13,829 nucleotides of DNA from the NCBI GenBank assembly GCA_027356675.1, contig DAHVXO010000161.1, positions 1 to 13,829 on the forward strand. The letters are read 5' to 3'. The notes beneath the pieces are model-generated. The model was given only the letters and a program-made list of their open reading frames with translations. It was not told the origin of the DNA and searched no databases. Below, one piece after another: positions 1-7,493 of this stretch. Within the stretch, counting starts at the first letter, position 1. Every line of letters starts with the position of its first letter. The position numbers were made by a program, and so were the translations under genes. Origin of the DNA: Symbiobacteriaceae bacterium. Its GTDB lineage: Bacteria; Bacillota_E; Symbiobacteriia; Symbiobacteriales; Symbiobacteriaceae.

Positions 1-1
1 C

Positions 2-64
2 ATGTCCATGTTCCAGAATCAGGGCGCGTGGCTGTCGCAGCAACTAAGTAGTCTGCAAAAGTGA
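2..64 (+). CDS. fliD: Flagellar hook-associated protein 2 (filament cap), C-terminal fragment
   Basis: The first bases encode an open frame of 20 residues ending in TGA, with the tail MSMFQNQGAWLSQQL. FliD proteins commonly end in a similar Gln/Ser-rich stretch with a Trp-Leu-x-x-Gln core, and fliD normally precedes fliS. FliD caps the growing filament and directs flagellin assembly outside the cell. Only the very end of the gene is inside the window, so the identity rests on this short tail plus the 18-nt spacing to fliS. The gene is truncated by the window edge, not broken. Confidence 0.7.
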   Translation: MSMFQNQGAWLSQQLSSLQK

Positions 65-82
65 CGCTAGAGGAGAATCTGC

Positions 83-496
83 ATGAGCAACCTGTATGAG
101 CAGTACCGCCAAACGTCGATCCAGACGGCTCCGCCGGAGCAGTTGGTGGTCATGCTTTACGACGGTGCCATTCGTTTTCTGGAGCAGGCCAAGGTTGCTC
201 TCCGGGACGGCAAAGACCCTGTGGAGCCGATTTCCCGGGCACAGGACATCATCGTCGAACTCCTTGCATCACTCAACCGTTCAGCCGGGGATCTCTCCGA
301 CAACCTATCGCAGTTGTATGAGTTTTGGATCCAGCGCCTATTTCTGGCCCTGGCGCGGCACGACGCCACGATGGTCGATGAGGTGTCGGTAATGGTGCGC
401 GACCTGCGGGAGTCATGGGCTATGATCGCCCAGCAGAAGCGGGCGGCTGCAGTCGACGGTCCGAATCGGGCCCCCGTGTTGAATGCTCGTGGGTAA
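83..496 (+). CDS. fliS: Flagellar export chaperone FliS
   Basis: FliS is a cytoplasmic chaperone that binds the C-terminus of newly made flagellin and keeps it unpolymerised until export. The 137-residue product has the usual family length and the hallmark N-terminal region: YEQYRQTSIQTAPPEQL (residues 5-21) followed by MLYDGAIRFLEQAK (24-37). The rest is predicted helical, as expected for the four-helix bundle. The ATG at 83 follows an AGAGGAG ribosome binding site at 69-75 with normal spacing. It starts 18 nt after fliD and is followed after 18 nt by the fliT-like gene, so the three are almost certainly one flagellar late operon. No flagellar sigma promoter is visible in the short gaps. Nothing looks truncated or unusual. 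Confidence 0.95.
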   Translation: MSNLYEQYRQTSIQTAPPEQLVVMLYDGAIRFLEQAKVALRDGKDPVEPISRAQDIIVELLASLNRSAGDLSDNLSQLYEFWIQRLFLALARHDATMVDEVSVMVRDLRESWAMIAQQKRAAAVDGPNRAPVLNARG

Positions 497-514
497 TCGG
501 GGGAGGGGGATAGA

Positions 515-898
515 GTGTCCAGGCCGGAGCGGTATGTTGAGTATCTTGAAACGCTTGCCCAGCGGACCGACGCGATTCGGACTGCGGCTGAACGGGGAGA
601 CTGGGACGCCATGCTCGCCACCCTGGAAGAGCGCCAGAATCTCATGGCGGCGCTCGATCGCTTGCCGACAGGTGCGCGCTACCTGACGGGCGAGGAACGG
701 CTGCGAGCAACGCGCATCCTTGAGTATCTGGTGGAGCAGGATCAGCAGGTCACGCAACGCATCAACGCAGCGATGGCCGGGACCCGCACTTCCATCGAGG
801 AGAACGGCCTTGCGCGGGCGACCTTGTCCGCATACCGGAAGACTGCGCTCAAGGATCCATCTGCATTGCCGTCCCGCTTCATGGACAAGCAAAAGTAG
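515..898 (+). CDS. fliT: FliT-like flagellar chaperone (putative)
   Basis: This small helical protein (127 residues) begins with a GTG at 515, preceded by a purine-rich GGGAGGGGG at about 501-509. It contains the pattern YVEYLETLAQRTDAIRTAAERGDWDAMLATLEERQNLM. This matches the low-complexity, charged-helix style of Firmicute FliT proteins, in which a 'W-x-x-(L/M)-x-x-L-x-E-R' segment is recurrent. In other bacteria FliT is the export chaperone for FliD. Sequence conservation in this family is weak, so the call leans on position directly after fliS and on size. The last about 20 residues (KTALKDPSALPSRFMDKQK) look unstructured. It shares the fliD-fliS transcription unit. It could alternatively be an unrelated small helical protein, but its location makes a flagellar role likely. 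Confidence 0.7.
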   Translation: MSRPERYVEYLETLAQRTDAIRTAAERGDWDAMLATLEERQNLMAALDRLPTGARYLTGEERLRATRILEYLVEQDQQVTQRINAAMAGTRTSIEENGLARATLSAYRKTALKDPSALPSRFMDKQK

Positions 899-903
899 GG
901 TCG

Positions 904-924
904 CCCGGGGCTGGGAGCTCCGGG
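904..924 (+). terminator. Hairpin after the fliT-like gene (weak terminator)
   Basis: CCCGGGGCT (904-912) can pair with AGCTCCGGG (916-924), giving nine pairs with one G-U and a GGG loop. It starts 6 nt after the fliT-like stop codon. The downstream bases are CCTCCTGTATTCAC, so there is no real T-run, and efficient intrinsic termination is uncertain. The rest of the gap to hpf (925-1135) shows no gene. A TACAAT at 1007-1012 lacks a matching -35 hexamer. Confidence 0.4.
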
Positions 925-1135
925 CCTCCTGTATTCACATGGAAATATCCATACAAAGCGCAGGAAAACTCAACACGATGGGCATGCGCGGGTGGCTTCG
1001 GAAGGGTACAATTAGACCAAGAGGGCGATTCCGATGGCACTCTCGGCAGGAATTTCTATGGCAGACGTGAATAGAGGTTGATACTCCCAACGAGGAGTTT
1101 CGGAAGACCCCTCCGCACAGGAAGGAGTTGGCGCC

Positions 1136-1660
1136 ATGCAGCTAGCGGTACGTGGCAAGAACATTGAGGTCACCAACGCCCTTCGGGAATATGTTGAGAA
1201 GAAGATCAAGAAGATCGAGAAATTCATCGACATACCCCTCAACGCTCAGGTCAACATGTATGTGGAACGGGGGCGTCACATCGTCGAAGTGACGACCGCT
1301 TTAAATGGGTTGATTCTCCGCAGCGAAGAAGCCACGGGGGATATGTACGCCTCCATCGACTTGGTGGCGGACAAGCTCGAGAAGCAGGTCCATAAGTACA
1401 AGGCCCGCTTTAAGAAGCGGGGTAAGGAAGCCGGAGCGGCTGAGGCTGAGGTTGAGTCCCCCGAACCAGTCGACGGAGACGGGCACGTTGTCAAGACCAA
1501 ACACTTCCCGGTCAAGCCGCTGAGTCTGGACGAGGCAATTGTGCAGATGAACTTGCTGGAGCACGATTTCTTTGTCTTTACCAGCGCAGAGACCGAGCGG
1601 GTGAACGTGCTTTATCGGCGCAAGGATGGCGACTACGGACTGCTCGTGCCAGAGTTCTAG
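1136..1660 (+). CDS. hpf: Long-form ribosome hibernation promoting factor
   Basis: HPF binds in the 30S decoding channel in stationary phase or stress. The long form dimerises 70S ribosomes into translationally silent 100S particles. The 174-residue product has the N-terminal RaiA/HPF fold (about residues 1-97, beginning MQLAVRGKNIEVTNALREYV, with a basic KKIKKIEKF helix), a charged linker (98-117), and the C-terminal dimerisation domain (about 118-174, VVKTKHFPVKPLSLDEAIVQ...HDFFVF...VLYRRKDGDYGLL). This two-domain layout is the long form typical of Firmicutes. The ATG at 1136 follows AGGAAGGAG (1119-1127) at 8 nt spacing. Its place between fliT and secA matches B. subtilis. It is terminated by a strong hairpin 11 nt after the stop. 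No convincing promoter could be picked out upstream. Confidence 0.96.
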   Translation: MQLAVRGKNIEVTNALREYVEKKIKKIEKFIDIPLNAQVNMYVERGRHIVEVTTALNGLILRSEEATGDMYASIDLVADKLEKQVHKYKARFKKRGKEAGAAEAEVESPEPVDGDGHVVKTKHFPVKPLSLDEAIVQMNLLEHDFFVFTSAETERVNVLYRRKDGDYGLLVPEF

Positions 1661-1671
1661 CTGTCGCTACA

Positions 1672-1700
1672 AAAAGCCCGTGGCGTGGCCACGGGCTTTT
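1672..1700 (+). terminator. Rho-independent terminator of hpf
   Basis: AAAAGCCCGTGGC (1672-1684) pairs perfectly with GCCACGGGCTTTT (1688-1700) around a GTG loop, a 13-bp stem beginning in an A-run and ending in a T-run. It starts 11 nt after the hpf stop codon. Because the stem's T-run ends at 1700, the next gene's ribosome binding site (1705-1712) lies just beyond it. Transcripts of that gene must therefore come from read-through or from a start very close to it. Confidence 0.92.
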
Positions 1701-1719
1701 GCACGAGGAGGACATAGCG

Positions 1720-2856
1720 TTGCAGAAGGCAGCCGTGATCTTCGAGGGGGGTATACCCCCGCAGAACGACCTGCAAGAAACCGTCACCGGTCTCCGGCAC
1801 GCCGTTACGCTCGATACGGTGGAGAAATATGTAGCGGCTGGGATCAATCAGGTGGTACTAGCCACAAACTTCCCGGCGTTGGCAGGCGCGGCCGAGCGCC
1901 TGGGCGCCCGCATTCAGGACACCCGGATGGAGGCGCCGTTCCACTTCGGCCGAGCGTTGCAGCGGCTGGTGACGGATCTGGATGTGGACGGGGTGCTCTA
2001 TTGCAGCGGCGCTGCGCTCCCGCTCATTGCGCCGGCCGAGATTGCCTGGATCCTCCAGACGATGGAGCAGCATCCGCCGTGCGTGGTGGTCAACAACCTG
2101 CAGTCGGTGGACCTGGTTGCCTGGAACCCGGCCGACTACATACAGCGGATCGAACCGCCTGATAACGATAACTTTATCGGCTGGCTCCTGCGGGAGGCGG
2201 GGATGGAGCGCATCCTCATCCCGAACTCGGCCGGCATTCACTTCGATCTGGACACGCCAACGGATTACCTGATTCTGGCGCTGTCGGGGCTTGGGGGCGC
2301 TCGCACTCGGGCGGCCTTGAAGGCCTTGCGGTGGTCTACGGATCGTCTGCAGGCCGCGGCTGAGATTCTCGCTATGGATCTACCGGAAGTGGCGGTCGTT
2401 GGCCGGGTGGGCACGCCCATCCTGGACCACTTTAACCGGTATTTGCGGGTGCGGCTCAGGGTATTTTCCGAGGAGCGCGGGATGAAGGCGCTGCGCCGTG
2501 AAGAGGAGGGGCGTGTCGTCTCGCTCATCGCGGACTTGATCGATGACCTGGGGCCCAAGCGGTTCTTCAAGAAGCTGGAGTCGACCTGCTCAGCCGTCTT
2601 CTTTGATACGCGGGTCGTCTTCGCCAACCGGGGGCGGCGGGTAACCGAGTGGGACCGGTACCACTCCGATCTCGGCCTGGTGGACCAGATTCACGACCCC
2701 TGGGTGCGGGCGTTTACCGAGGCGGCTTTCAGCTGCAATATCCCCGTGGTGCTGGGCGGCCACTCCGTGGTCTCGGGCGGACTCTGGGTCCTGGCAGATC
2801 GGGCAATCGCCGCCCGGGGCGGGCCGCGCCAGAGTCAGGCGAAAGGGTTTTCTTGA
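1720..2856 (+). CDS. Unknown protein with a degenerate nucleotidyltransferase-like N-terminal half
   Basis: I do not recognise this 378-residue protein as a named family. The start is most likely TTG 1720: GAGGAGGA at 1705-1712 lies 7 nt upstream, whereas an in-frame TTG at 1699 lies inside the hpf terminator. Residues about 1-190 have the layout of MobA/CofC-type GT-A nucleotidyltransferases: a first strand KAAVIFEGG, an 'AAGINQVVLATN' segment (39-50), 'DVDGVLYCSGAALPLIAP' (88-105) where such enzymes have a metal-binding GDxP, and 'FDLDTPTDYLI' (175-185), like their C-terminal DxDTPeD signature. The glycine-rich GTRM loop and the metal-binding Asp are absent, so catalysis may be lost. Residues about 195-378 form a second, unrecognised region containing GRVGTPILDHF and VVLGGHSVVSGGLWVLAD. 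It has no signal peptide or membrane segments. It sits between hpf and secA, where B. subtilis has no gene. Confidence 0.8.
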   Translation: MQKAAVIFEGGIPPQNDLQETVTGLRHAVTLDTVEKYVAAGINQVVLATNFPALAGAAERLGARIQDTRMEAPFHFGRALQRLVTDLDVDGVLYCSGAALPLIAPAEIAWILQTMEQHPPCVVVNNLQSVDLVAWNPADYIQRIEPPDNDNFIGWLLREAGMERILIPNSAGIHFDLDTPTDYLILALSGLGGARTRAALKALRWSTDRLQAAAEILAMDLPEVAVVGRVGTPILDHFNRYLRVRLRVFSEERGMKALRREEEGRVVSLIADLIDDLGPKRFFKKLESTCSAVFFDTRVVFANRGRRVTEWDRYHSDLGLVDQIHDPWVRAFTEAAFSCNIPVVLGGHSVVSGGLWVLADRAIAARGGPRQSQAKGFS

Positions 2857-2863
2857 ACGTTCG

Positions 2864-2892
2864 TTGCCTCACCGGTGCCAACATGCTAAAAT
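2864..2892 (+). promoter_or_regulatory. Sigma-A-type promoter upstream of secA
   Basis: TTGCCT (2864-2869) and TAAAAT (2887-2892) are separated by exactly 17 bp, and a TG at 2884-2885 gives an extended -10. The start point would be near 2899-2900. It begins only 8 bp after the preceding stop codon. No other plausible promoter lies between the hairpin at 2922-2961 and the secA start. Confidence 0.75.
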
Positions 2893-2898
2893 AACGCG

Positions 2899-2999
2899 GA
2901 TAAGGCTCTCATAGCGAACCGAAACCCGGACGGTTTGCATCCATATACCGGCCGGGTTTTTCTGATGCACCAACTTGGGTTGAGACCTTATAGAAGAAG
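2899..2999 (+). promoter_or_regulatory. Structured secA leader, candidate transcription attenuator
   Basis: The predicted transcript begins at about 2899-2900 and runs about 110 nt to the secA start. Its first bases, ATAAGG+TCTCA (2900-2905, 2907-2911; C2906 bulged), pair with TGAGACCTTAT (2981-2991), an 11-bp closing helix like a riboswitch P1 stem. Inside it, GCGAACCG (2914-2921) can pair with CGGTTTGC (2931-2938; one G-U). This competes with the terminator stem 2922-2934/2947-2959. TGCATC (2936-2941) can also pair with GATGCA (2964-2969), another exclusive or pseudoknotted option. Seen: the complementarity. Inferred: that the leader switches secA transcription on and off. I do not recognise it as a known riboswitch class. 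Confidence 0.5.
2922..2961 (+). terminator. Intrinsic terminator inside the secA leader
   Basis: AAACCCGG (2922-2929) pairs with CCGGGTTT (2952-2959). After an A-G mismatch the stem continues with CGGT/ACCG (2931-2934/2947-2950). Five T residues (2957-2961) follow the GC-rich part. It lies downstream of the 2864-2892 promoter and upstream of secA, so it would cut off secA transcripts unless relieved. It could alternatively just end transcription from the preceding gene. Confidence 0.75.
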
Positions 3000-3008
3000 G
3001 TGTGGCTT

Positions 3009-5711
3009 GTGGCTGTGAAGTTTCTGACCAGCATCTTTGGTAACTATAGCGAAAAAGTGGTCAACCGTCATCGCAAGCTGGTGCCCGTGATCAACAATTT
3101 CGAGCCGGAGATGAAGCGGCTCTCCGACGCTCAGCTGGCCCAAAAGACGGTGGAGTTCAAAGAGCGTCTCGCCAAGGGCGATACGCTGGAGCAATTGCTG
3201 CCCGAGGCCTTTGCGGTCGTGCGGGAGGCCAGCGTCCGGGCGGTGGGCAAGCGCCACTACGACGTGCAGCTAATCGGCGGCATGGTGCTCCATGAGGGCA
3301 ACATCGCTGAAATGAAGACCGGTGAAGGCAAGACCCTGGTCGCCTCCCTCCCGCTCTACCTGAACGCCCTCAGGGGCCGGGGCTGCCACCTGGTGACGGT
3401 CAACGATTACCTGGCCCGGCGTGACCGGGACGACATCGGCCGCATCTACCGGTTCCTGGGGATGAACACGGGCCTGATCGTCCACGGGCTAACCTCCCAG
3501 GAGCGGCGGGACGCCTATGCGTGTGACATCACGTACGGCACCAACAACGAGTTCGGGTTCGACTACCTGCGTGATAACATGGCCATGCACCCCAGCGATA
3601 TGGTGCACCGGGAGTTCTTCTACGCCATCGTCGACGAAGCGGACTCGATCTTGATCGACGAGGCCCGGACGCCGTTGATTATCTCCGGCCCTTCGGGAAA
3701 GCCGACCGAGCTTTATTACACCTTCGCGAAGCTAGTCGAGCGCATGAAGCGCGAAGAGGACTACATCGTCGAGGAGAAGGAGCGCCGGATCGCACCCACC
3801 GAAGAGGGCATTGCCAAGGTCGAGAAGTGGCTGAACATCGATCATTTGTATGAAGGTGCCAACCAGGAGATGGCCCATTACCTCAACAACGCGATCAAGG
3901 CGAAGGAACTTTTCCACCTGGACAAGGACTACGTCGTCAAGGATGGCGAGGTCATTATCGTGGACGAGTTCACGGGGCGCCTCATGTTCGGACGCCGCTG
4001 GTCGGACGGACTGCACCAGGCGGTGGAGGCCAAGGAAGACGTCAAGATCGAGCAGGAGACCCAGACGCTTGCCACCGTGACCTTCCAGAACTACTTCCGT
4101 ATGTACAAGAAGCTGTCCGGCATGACCGGTACGGCTTTGACGGAAGAGGAAGAGTTCCGGAAGATCTACAACCTGGACGCCATCACCATTCCGACGAATA
4201 AGCCGATGATCCGTACGGACCATCCGGATATCGTCTACAAGACCATCAAGGCGAAGTTCAACGCCGTCGCCGATGACGTGGCCGAGCGGTATACGAAGGG
4301 CCAGCCGATGCTGGTCGGCACAGTGTCCATCGAGAAGTCGGAGTACCTGTCGGGAATTCTGACTCGGCGGGGCATCAAGCACCAGGTGTTGAACGCCAAG
4401 TTCCATGAGCGTGAGGCGGAGATTATCGCCCAGGCCGGCCGGTTCGGGACCGTGACCATCGCCACCAACATGGCTGGCCGTGGTACCGATATTCTACTGG
4501 GCGGCAACCCGGACTTTATGGCGCGCCAGCGGATGCGGGCCGAGGGCATCTCGCCTGAGCTGGTGATGGCCGCCACCGAGACCATCCCGAGCCAGGACCC
4601 CGAGGTTCAGGCGTCGCGTGAGGCGTACATCAAGTACTACAAGGAAGCCGAAGCCGAGTGCCTGGAGAACGGCAATCAGGTGCGGGCGGTCGGCGGCGTT
4701 TGCATCATCGGCACCGAGCGGCACGAGGCACGCCGTATCGATAACCAGTTGCGCGGCCGGTCCGGCCGTCAGGGCGACCCCGGTGAGAGCCGCTTCTACG
4801 TGGCGCTGGAAGATGACCTGATGCGCCTCTTCGGTGGCGAGATGGTCTCCAACCTCATGGGGAAGCTGGGCATTGAAGAGGACGTTCCCATCGATAGCCC
4901 GATCGTGTCACGGGCCCTTGAGAACGCCCAGAAGAAGGTTGAGGCACGGAATTTCGATATCCGTAAGCACGTGCTTAATTATGATGATGTGATGAACACC
5001 CAGCGTGAGCTGATCTACAAGCAGCGGCGCCGGGTGCTGGAAGGTGAAGATACCCAGCCCATCGCCATCGATGCCATCGCTACGCTGGCCGAGCGGCTGG
5101 TGGCCGAATCCGTACCGGAGGGGACGTACTTCGAGGAGTGGGACCCGCAGATCCTGGTCGATCAGTGCGAGGATGCGGGGTTCCCGCGGGGCTCAGTCAC
5201 GCCTGATGGGTTGAAGGAGTCCGTCGAGGGCGTCCGCAAGGAGGCCGAAGGGCGCAAGCGATTGGCCGAGGTGATCGTAGAGAGCGGTAAGCACGCTTAC
5301 GCGGCCAAAGAGCAGCGGCTTGGGACCGACATGATGCGGAACCTGGAGCGGTTCATTCTCCTGCGCACGGTCGACGAGAAGTGGATGGATCACCTGGACG
5401 CCATGGACGACCTGCGTGAAGGCGTTGGGCTACGGGCATACGGCCAGAAAGATCCGCTGATCGAGTATAAGATGGAAGCCATGGAGATGTTCAATCACAT
5501 GATCGCTTCCATTCAGGCCGATACGGTCCGGCATCTGTTCACCATCGAGGTCGCCAAGGAGCCGGAGCGGCGGATGACCATCGAGGTTGGCGGCGACGGG
5601 ACGCAGCCCCAGCAGCCGAAGCGCACAGCGGGCAAGAAGGTCGGGCGCAATGATCCATGCCCGTGTGGGTCGGGCAAGAAGTTCAAGCACTGCCACGGCA
5701 AGGGCGCATAG
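3009..5711 (+). CDS. secA: Preprotein translocase ATPase SecA
   Basis: SecA is the peripheral membrane ATPase that pushes unfolded preproteins through SecYEG. From GTG 3009 the product has 900 residues, a normal full-length SecA. The start was chosen because GAAGAAGG (2993-3000) lies 8 nt upstream of 3009 and gives an N-terminus like other SecAs ([16 protein letters not shown]). GTG 3000 overlaps that ribosome binding site, and GTG 3015 is also possible. Visible motifs: Walker A MKTGEGKT (102-109), the DEAD-type Walker [21 protein letters not shown] (about 208-227), the preprotein cross-linking region after it, motor domain 2 with [10 protein letters not shown] and [13 protein letters not shown], the helical scaffold/wing, a basic linker, and the C-terminal zinc motif [13 protein letters not shown] (CxCx8CH), which binds SecB or ribosomes in other bacteria. 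It has its own promoter and leader, and a terminator 137 nt downstream. No prfB follows, unlike in B. subtilis. Confidence 0.98.
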   Translation: MAVKFLTSIFGNYSEKVVNRHRKLVPVINNFEPEMKRLSDAQLAQKTVEFKERLAKGDTLEQLLPEAFAVVREASVRAVGKRHYDVQLIGGMVLHEGNIAEMKTGEGKTLVASLPLYLNALRGRGCHLVTVNDYLARRDRDDIGRIYRFLGMNTGLIVHGLTSQERRDAYACDITYGTNNEFGFDYLRDNMAMHPSDMVHREFFYAIVDEADSILIDEARTPLIISGPSGKPTELYYTFAKLVERMKREEDYIVEEKERRIAPTEEGIAKVEKWLNIDHLYEGANQEMAHYLNNAIKAKELFHLDKDYVVKDGEVIIVDEFTGRLMFGRRWSDGLHQAVEAKEDVKIEQETQTLATVTFQNYFRMYKKLSGMTGTALTEEEEFRKIYNLDAITIPTNKPMIRTDHPDIVYKTIKAKFNAVADDVAERYTKGQPMLVGTVSIEKSEYLSGILTRRGIKHQVLNAKFHEREAEIIAQAGRFGTVTIATNMAGRGTDILLGGNPDFMARQRMRAEGISPELVMAATETIPSQDPEVQASREAYIKYYKEAEAECLENGNQVRAVGGVCIIGTERHEARRIDNQLRGRSGRQGDPGESRFYVALEDDLMRLFGGEMVSNLMGKLGIEEDVPIDSPIVSRALENAQKKVEARNFDIRKHVLNYDDVMNTQRELIYKQRRRVLEGEDTQPIAIDAIATLAERLVAESVPEGTYFEEWDPQILVDQCEDAGFPRGSVTPDGLKESVEGVRKEAEGRKRLAEVIVESGKHAYAAKEQRLGTDMMRNLERFILLRTVDEKWMDHLDAMDDLREGVGLRAYGQKDPLIEYKMEAMEMFNHMIASIQADTVRHLFTIEVAKEPERRMTIEVGGDGTQPQQPKRTAGKKVGRNDPCPCGSGKKFKHCHGKGA

Positions 5712-5746
5712 GCTTGATAGAGTGGGCTTGTACTTACTATCACAGG

Positions 5747-5830
5747 GATGCGAAGTTTTCTGAGTATTGCTGAGTTGAGCTGAGTGTGGCCCAGTTTGGC
5801 TGAGTTCGCACTCATTTCGCACTCACTGCG
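5747..5830 (+). repeat. Helically phased TGAGT/ACTCA repeat array downstream of secA
   Basis: TGAGT occurs at 5761, 5771, 5781 and 5801, with a degenerate CCAGT at 5791, so five units fall on an exact 10-bp period. Most units end in GC. The last unit turns into inverted copies: ACTCA at 5810 and 5821, 11 bp apart. The block is preceded by GATGCGAAGTTTTCTGAGT (5747-5765), which matches 16 of 19 bases at 12641-12659. The stretch 5801-5825 recurs at 8486-8510. It lies between the secA stop and its terminator, so it would be transcribed in the 3' UTR. Function unknown. Confidence 0.75.
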
Positions 5831-5847
5831 GGGGCTGACAGAAAGTG

Positions 5848-5892
5848 AAGGGCCAGGGTATCGGTCGTGTTGACCGGCGCCCTGGCCTTTTT
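5848..5892 (+). terminator. Terminator downstream of secA
   Basis: GGCCAGGG (5851-5858) pairs with CCCTGGCC (5880-5887), followed by five T residues (5888-5892). Inside the loop CGGTC (5862-5866) pairs with GACCG (5872-5876), making a two-part stem. It is 137 nt after the secA stop codon, beyond the TGAGT array. Confidence 0.88.
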
Positions 5893-6177
5893 GTCGTCCA
5901 ATCCCTCTGACACAGGAGATTCTGGGGAAAACAAGGAACAAGAACTCCGCGTGAAGGTGTATCTGGCTGCACGTGATCATGCACGACGAAGCCGAATGCA
6001 GGGAGGGAACTTCCGATGCGGTTCAGGTTGACGAGATCATCCTCCGATTGGAGATCAACTGTCGACCAGCTCGGGTCGTCCAGGTAACTCCGGGAGGTCA
6101 TTGAAGCCCGCCCTCTTGCGCCACCAAGGTACGGAAATTTACGGGGGGAGCTATATAGGAGACGGGGGGTGGACACC
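5893..6177. other. Gap between the secA terminator and the MFS gene, no convincing gene
   Basis: I find no gene here on either strand that has a good ribosome binding site and recognisable content. The best candidate is a 41-codon frame on the + strand (ATG 5979 to TGA 6102-6104), with no usable ribosome binding site. Near the right end ACGGGGGG occurs twice (6141-6148 and 6162-6169), 21 bp apart. They flank the palindrome CTATATAG (6151-6158), an arrangement like an operator or promoter region. No prfB remnant is visible. No strong terminator for the - strand MFS gene is evident beyond the secA terminator, which lies antisense to its read-through. Confidence 0.6.
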
Positions 6178-7431
6178 TCACTTTCGGATGGCGGATGTGG
6201 GCACCGGAACCGGCACCGGGGCCGAGCGGAAGGCCAAGAAGGCGTAAATGCCGGCGATCAGAAAGAATGTGGTGAAGCCCATCAGCACGGGCACCGAGCC
6301 AAACCGGTCGGAGAGGGAGCCGGCCACCAGCACGCCGGCCACGTAAATCAGGCTTTGAACCATCCCCCACGTGCCAAAGATGCGTCCCCGCACCTGGTCG
6401 GGCACAAGCGTGCCCGTGGCGACCTGAAGCCCAACGTTGGCCGCACCGCTGCCCAGACCCAGCAGGGCCAGGAACGTAATGCTCGGCACGGGGCTGCGGA
6501 AGATCAGGGCGCCCATCATGGTCATCCAGATGTAGAAGGCGGCGCCCACCGTAAGGGGCTGCCAGGTGATGCGCTTCCCGAAGGCCCCGATCATCAGCGC
6601 CCCCAGCACAGATGTGGCGCCGAACAGGGCCCAGACATAGCCCAGACTCTCAGCCGGCAGCCCGAGGCCCTGGGTGAAGAAGGTGATCAGCAGTACGTTC
6701 AGCGAAGAGTCAGCAACAGCAACGATGCCCAGGGTGATAAGCAGGTGGCGGACCAGGTAGGCCTCCCGCAGGAACGCCGCCGTTTCCGCCAGGTCGCCTT
6801 TGAACTTGGTCCAGAGTCCCTGCCCAGCCCCGCTCCCGGTCACGGTCGCATGATCCACCATGCCCGAGACCGTCATCCCCGCGATCAACAGAGCACTGAT
6901 CACAAAGCTTACCGCATCTATGTAAAAGACGTTGTGGGCGCCCATCCCGATCAGCACGGCGGCGCCGATGCCGTTGCCCAGCAGCATCGCCATCCGCTGG
7001 GTCATAATCCCCAGTGCTCCTGCCGTCGCCAGCTCATCCTTCTTGACAATGTTCGGCAGCATCGCCCCACTGGCGGGGTTGAAGAAGACCGAGACAATCG
7101 AGGCCAGGGATACTAGCATCAGAACCGGTGCGGGCCCCTCGACAAAGACAAGTCCCAGCACCAGTACGGCCCGCAGCAGGTCGCTCACAATCATGACCGT
7201 TCGCCGGGGCAGCCGGTCGGCCACCACGCCCGCCACCGTTCCCAGCACCACGCTGGGCACCACCTTGGCGATCATCACCAGGGCCATATAGAACCCCAGG
7301 TGCGCCGGGTCCTCACTCAGGATCTTCACCAGGGCCACACTGTTGAAGAAATCACCAACGTTGGAGATCGCACCGGCGGTCCAGTGGAGCAGAAAGTTCC
7401 GGTTCCGAAACAGGGCAAGGTAGGCTCTCAA
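6178..7431 (-). CDS. Major facilitator superfamily transporter, probable drug or metabolite exporter
   Basis: This is a hydrophobic 12-helix-type membrane transporter (417 residues from TTG 7431). It starts RAYLALFRNRNFLLHWTAGAISNVGD, the typical opening of the enterobactin-exporter/macrolide-efflux branch (MFS_3-like). The MFS motif A appears as GTVAGVVADRLPRRT (about residues 64-78), between helices 2 and 3. Proteins of this branch usually export small molecules by proton antiport; the substrate here cannot be read from sequence. The frame stays open upstream to a TTG at 7557. I chose TTG 7431 because GGGAG (7440-7444) lies 8 nt before it, and because the longer version would add about 42 charged residues not typical of the family and cover a dyad. 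A GTG at 7440 is a third option. It is transcribed divergently from the neighbouring permease. No signal peptide is needed. Confidence 0.88.
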   Translation of the reverse strand: MRAYLALFRNRNFLLHWTAGAISNVGDFFNSVALVKILSEDPAHLGFYMALVMIAKVVPSVVLGTVAGVVADRLPRRTVMIVSDLLRAVLVLGLVFVEGPAPVLMLVSLASIVSVFFNPASGAMLPNIVKKDELATAGALGIMTQRMAMLLGNGIGAAVLIGMGAHNVFYIDAVSFVISALLIAGMTVSGMVDHATVTGSGAGQGLWTKFKGDLAETAAFLREAYLVRHLLITLGIVAVADSSLNVLLITFFTQGLGLPAESLGYVWALFGATSVLGALMIGAFGKRITWQPLTVGAAFYIWMTMMGALIFRSPVPSITFLALLGLGSGAANVGLQVATGTLVPDQVRGRIFGTWGMVQSLIYVAGVLVAGSLSDRFGSVPVLMGFTTFFLIAGIYAFLAFRSAPVPVPVPTSAIRK

Positions 7432-7493
7432 TGGCGTCACTCCCGGCTGGAACGGCTTGGCGTCTCCAGTGTACCAGGGTCCCGCCCATGCTT

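Noticed and set aside
960..986. SigH-like -35 (GCAGGAAAA, 960-968) upstream of hpf
   Set aside because: No GAAT-type -10 occurs at 11-12 bp spacing, so the match to half a promoter is not enough.
1699..1719. Earlier TTG start for the unknown protein
   Set aside because: It lies within the hpf terminator and before the GAGGAGGA ribosome binding site. TTG 1720 fits better.
5979..6104. 41-codon frame beginning ATG 5979
   Set aside because: It has no usable ribosome binding site and no recognisable content, and its length is within chance for this composition.
6169..7116. 315-codon frame on the + strand, antisense to the MFS gene
   Set aside because: Composition is His/Gln/Gly/Arg-rich with no recognisable domain, and the opposite strand encodes a clear membrane transporter. 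It is a GC-rich shadow frame.
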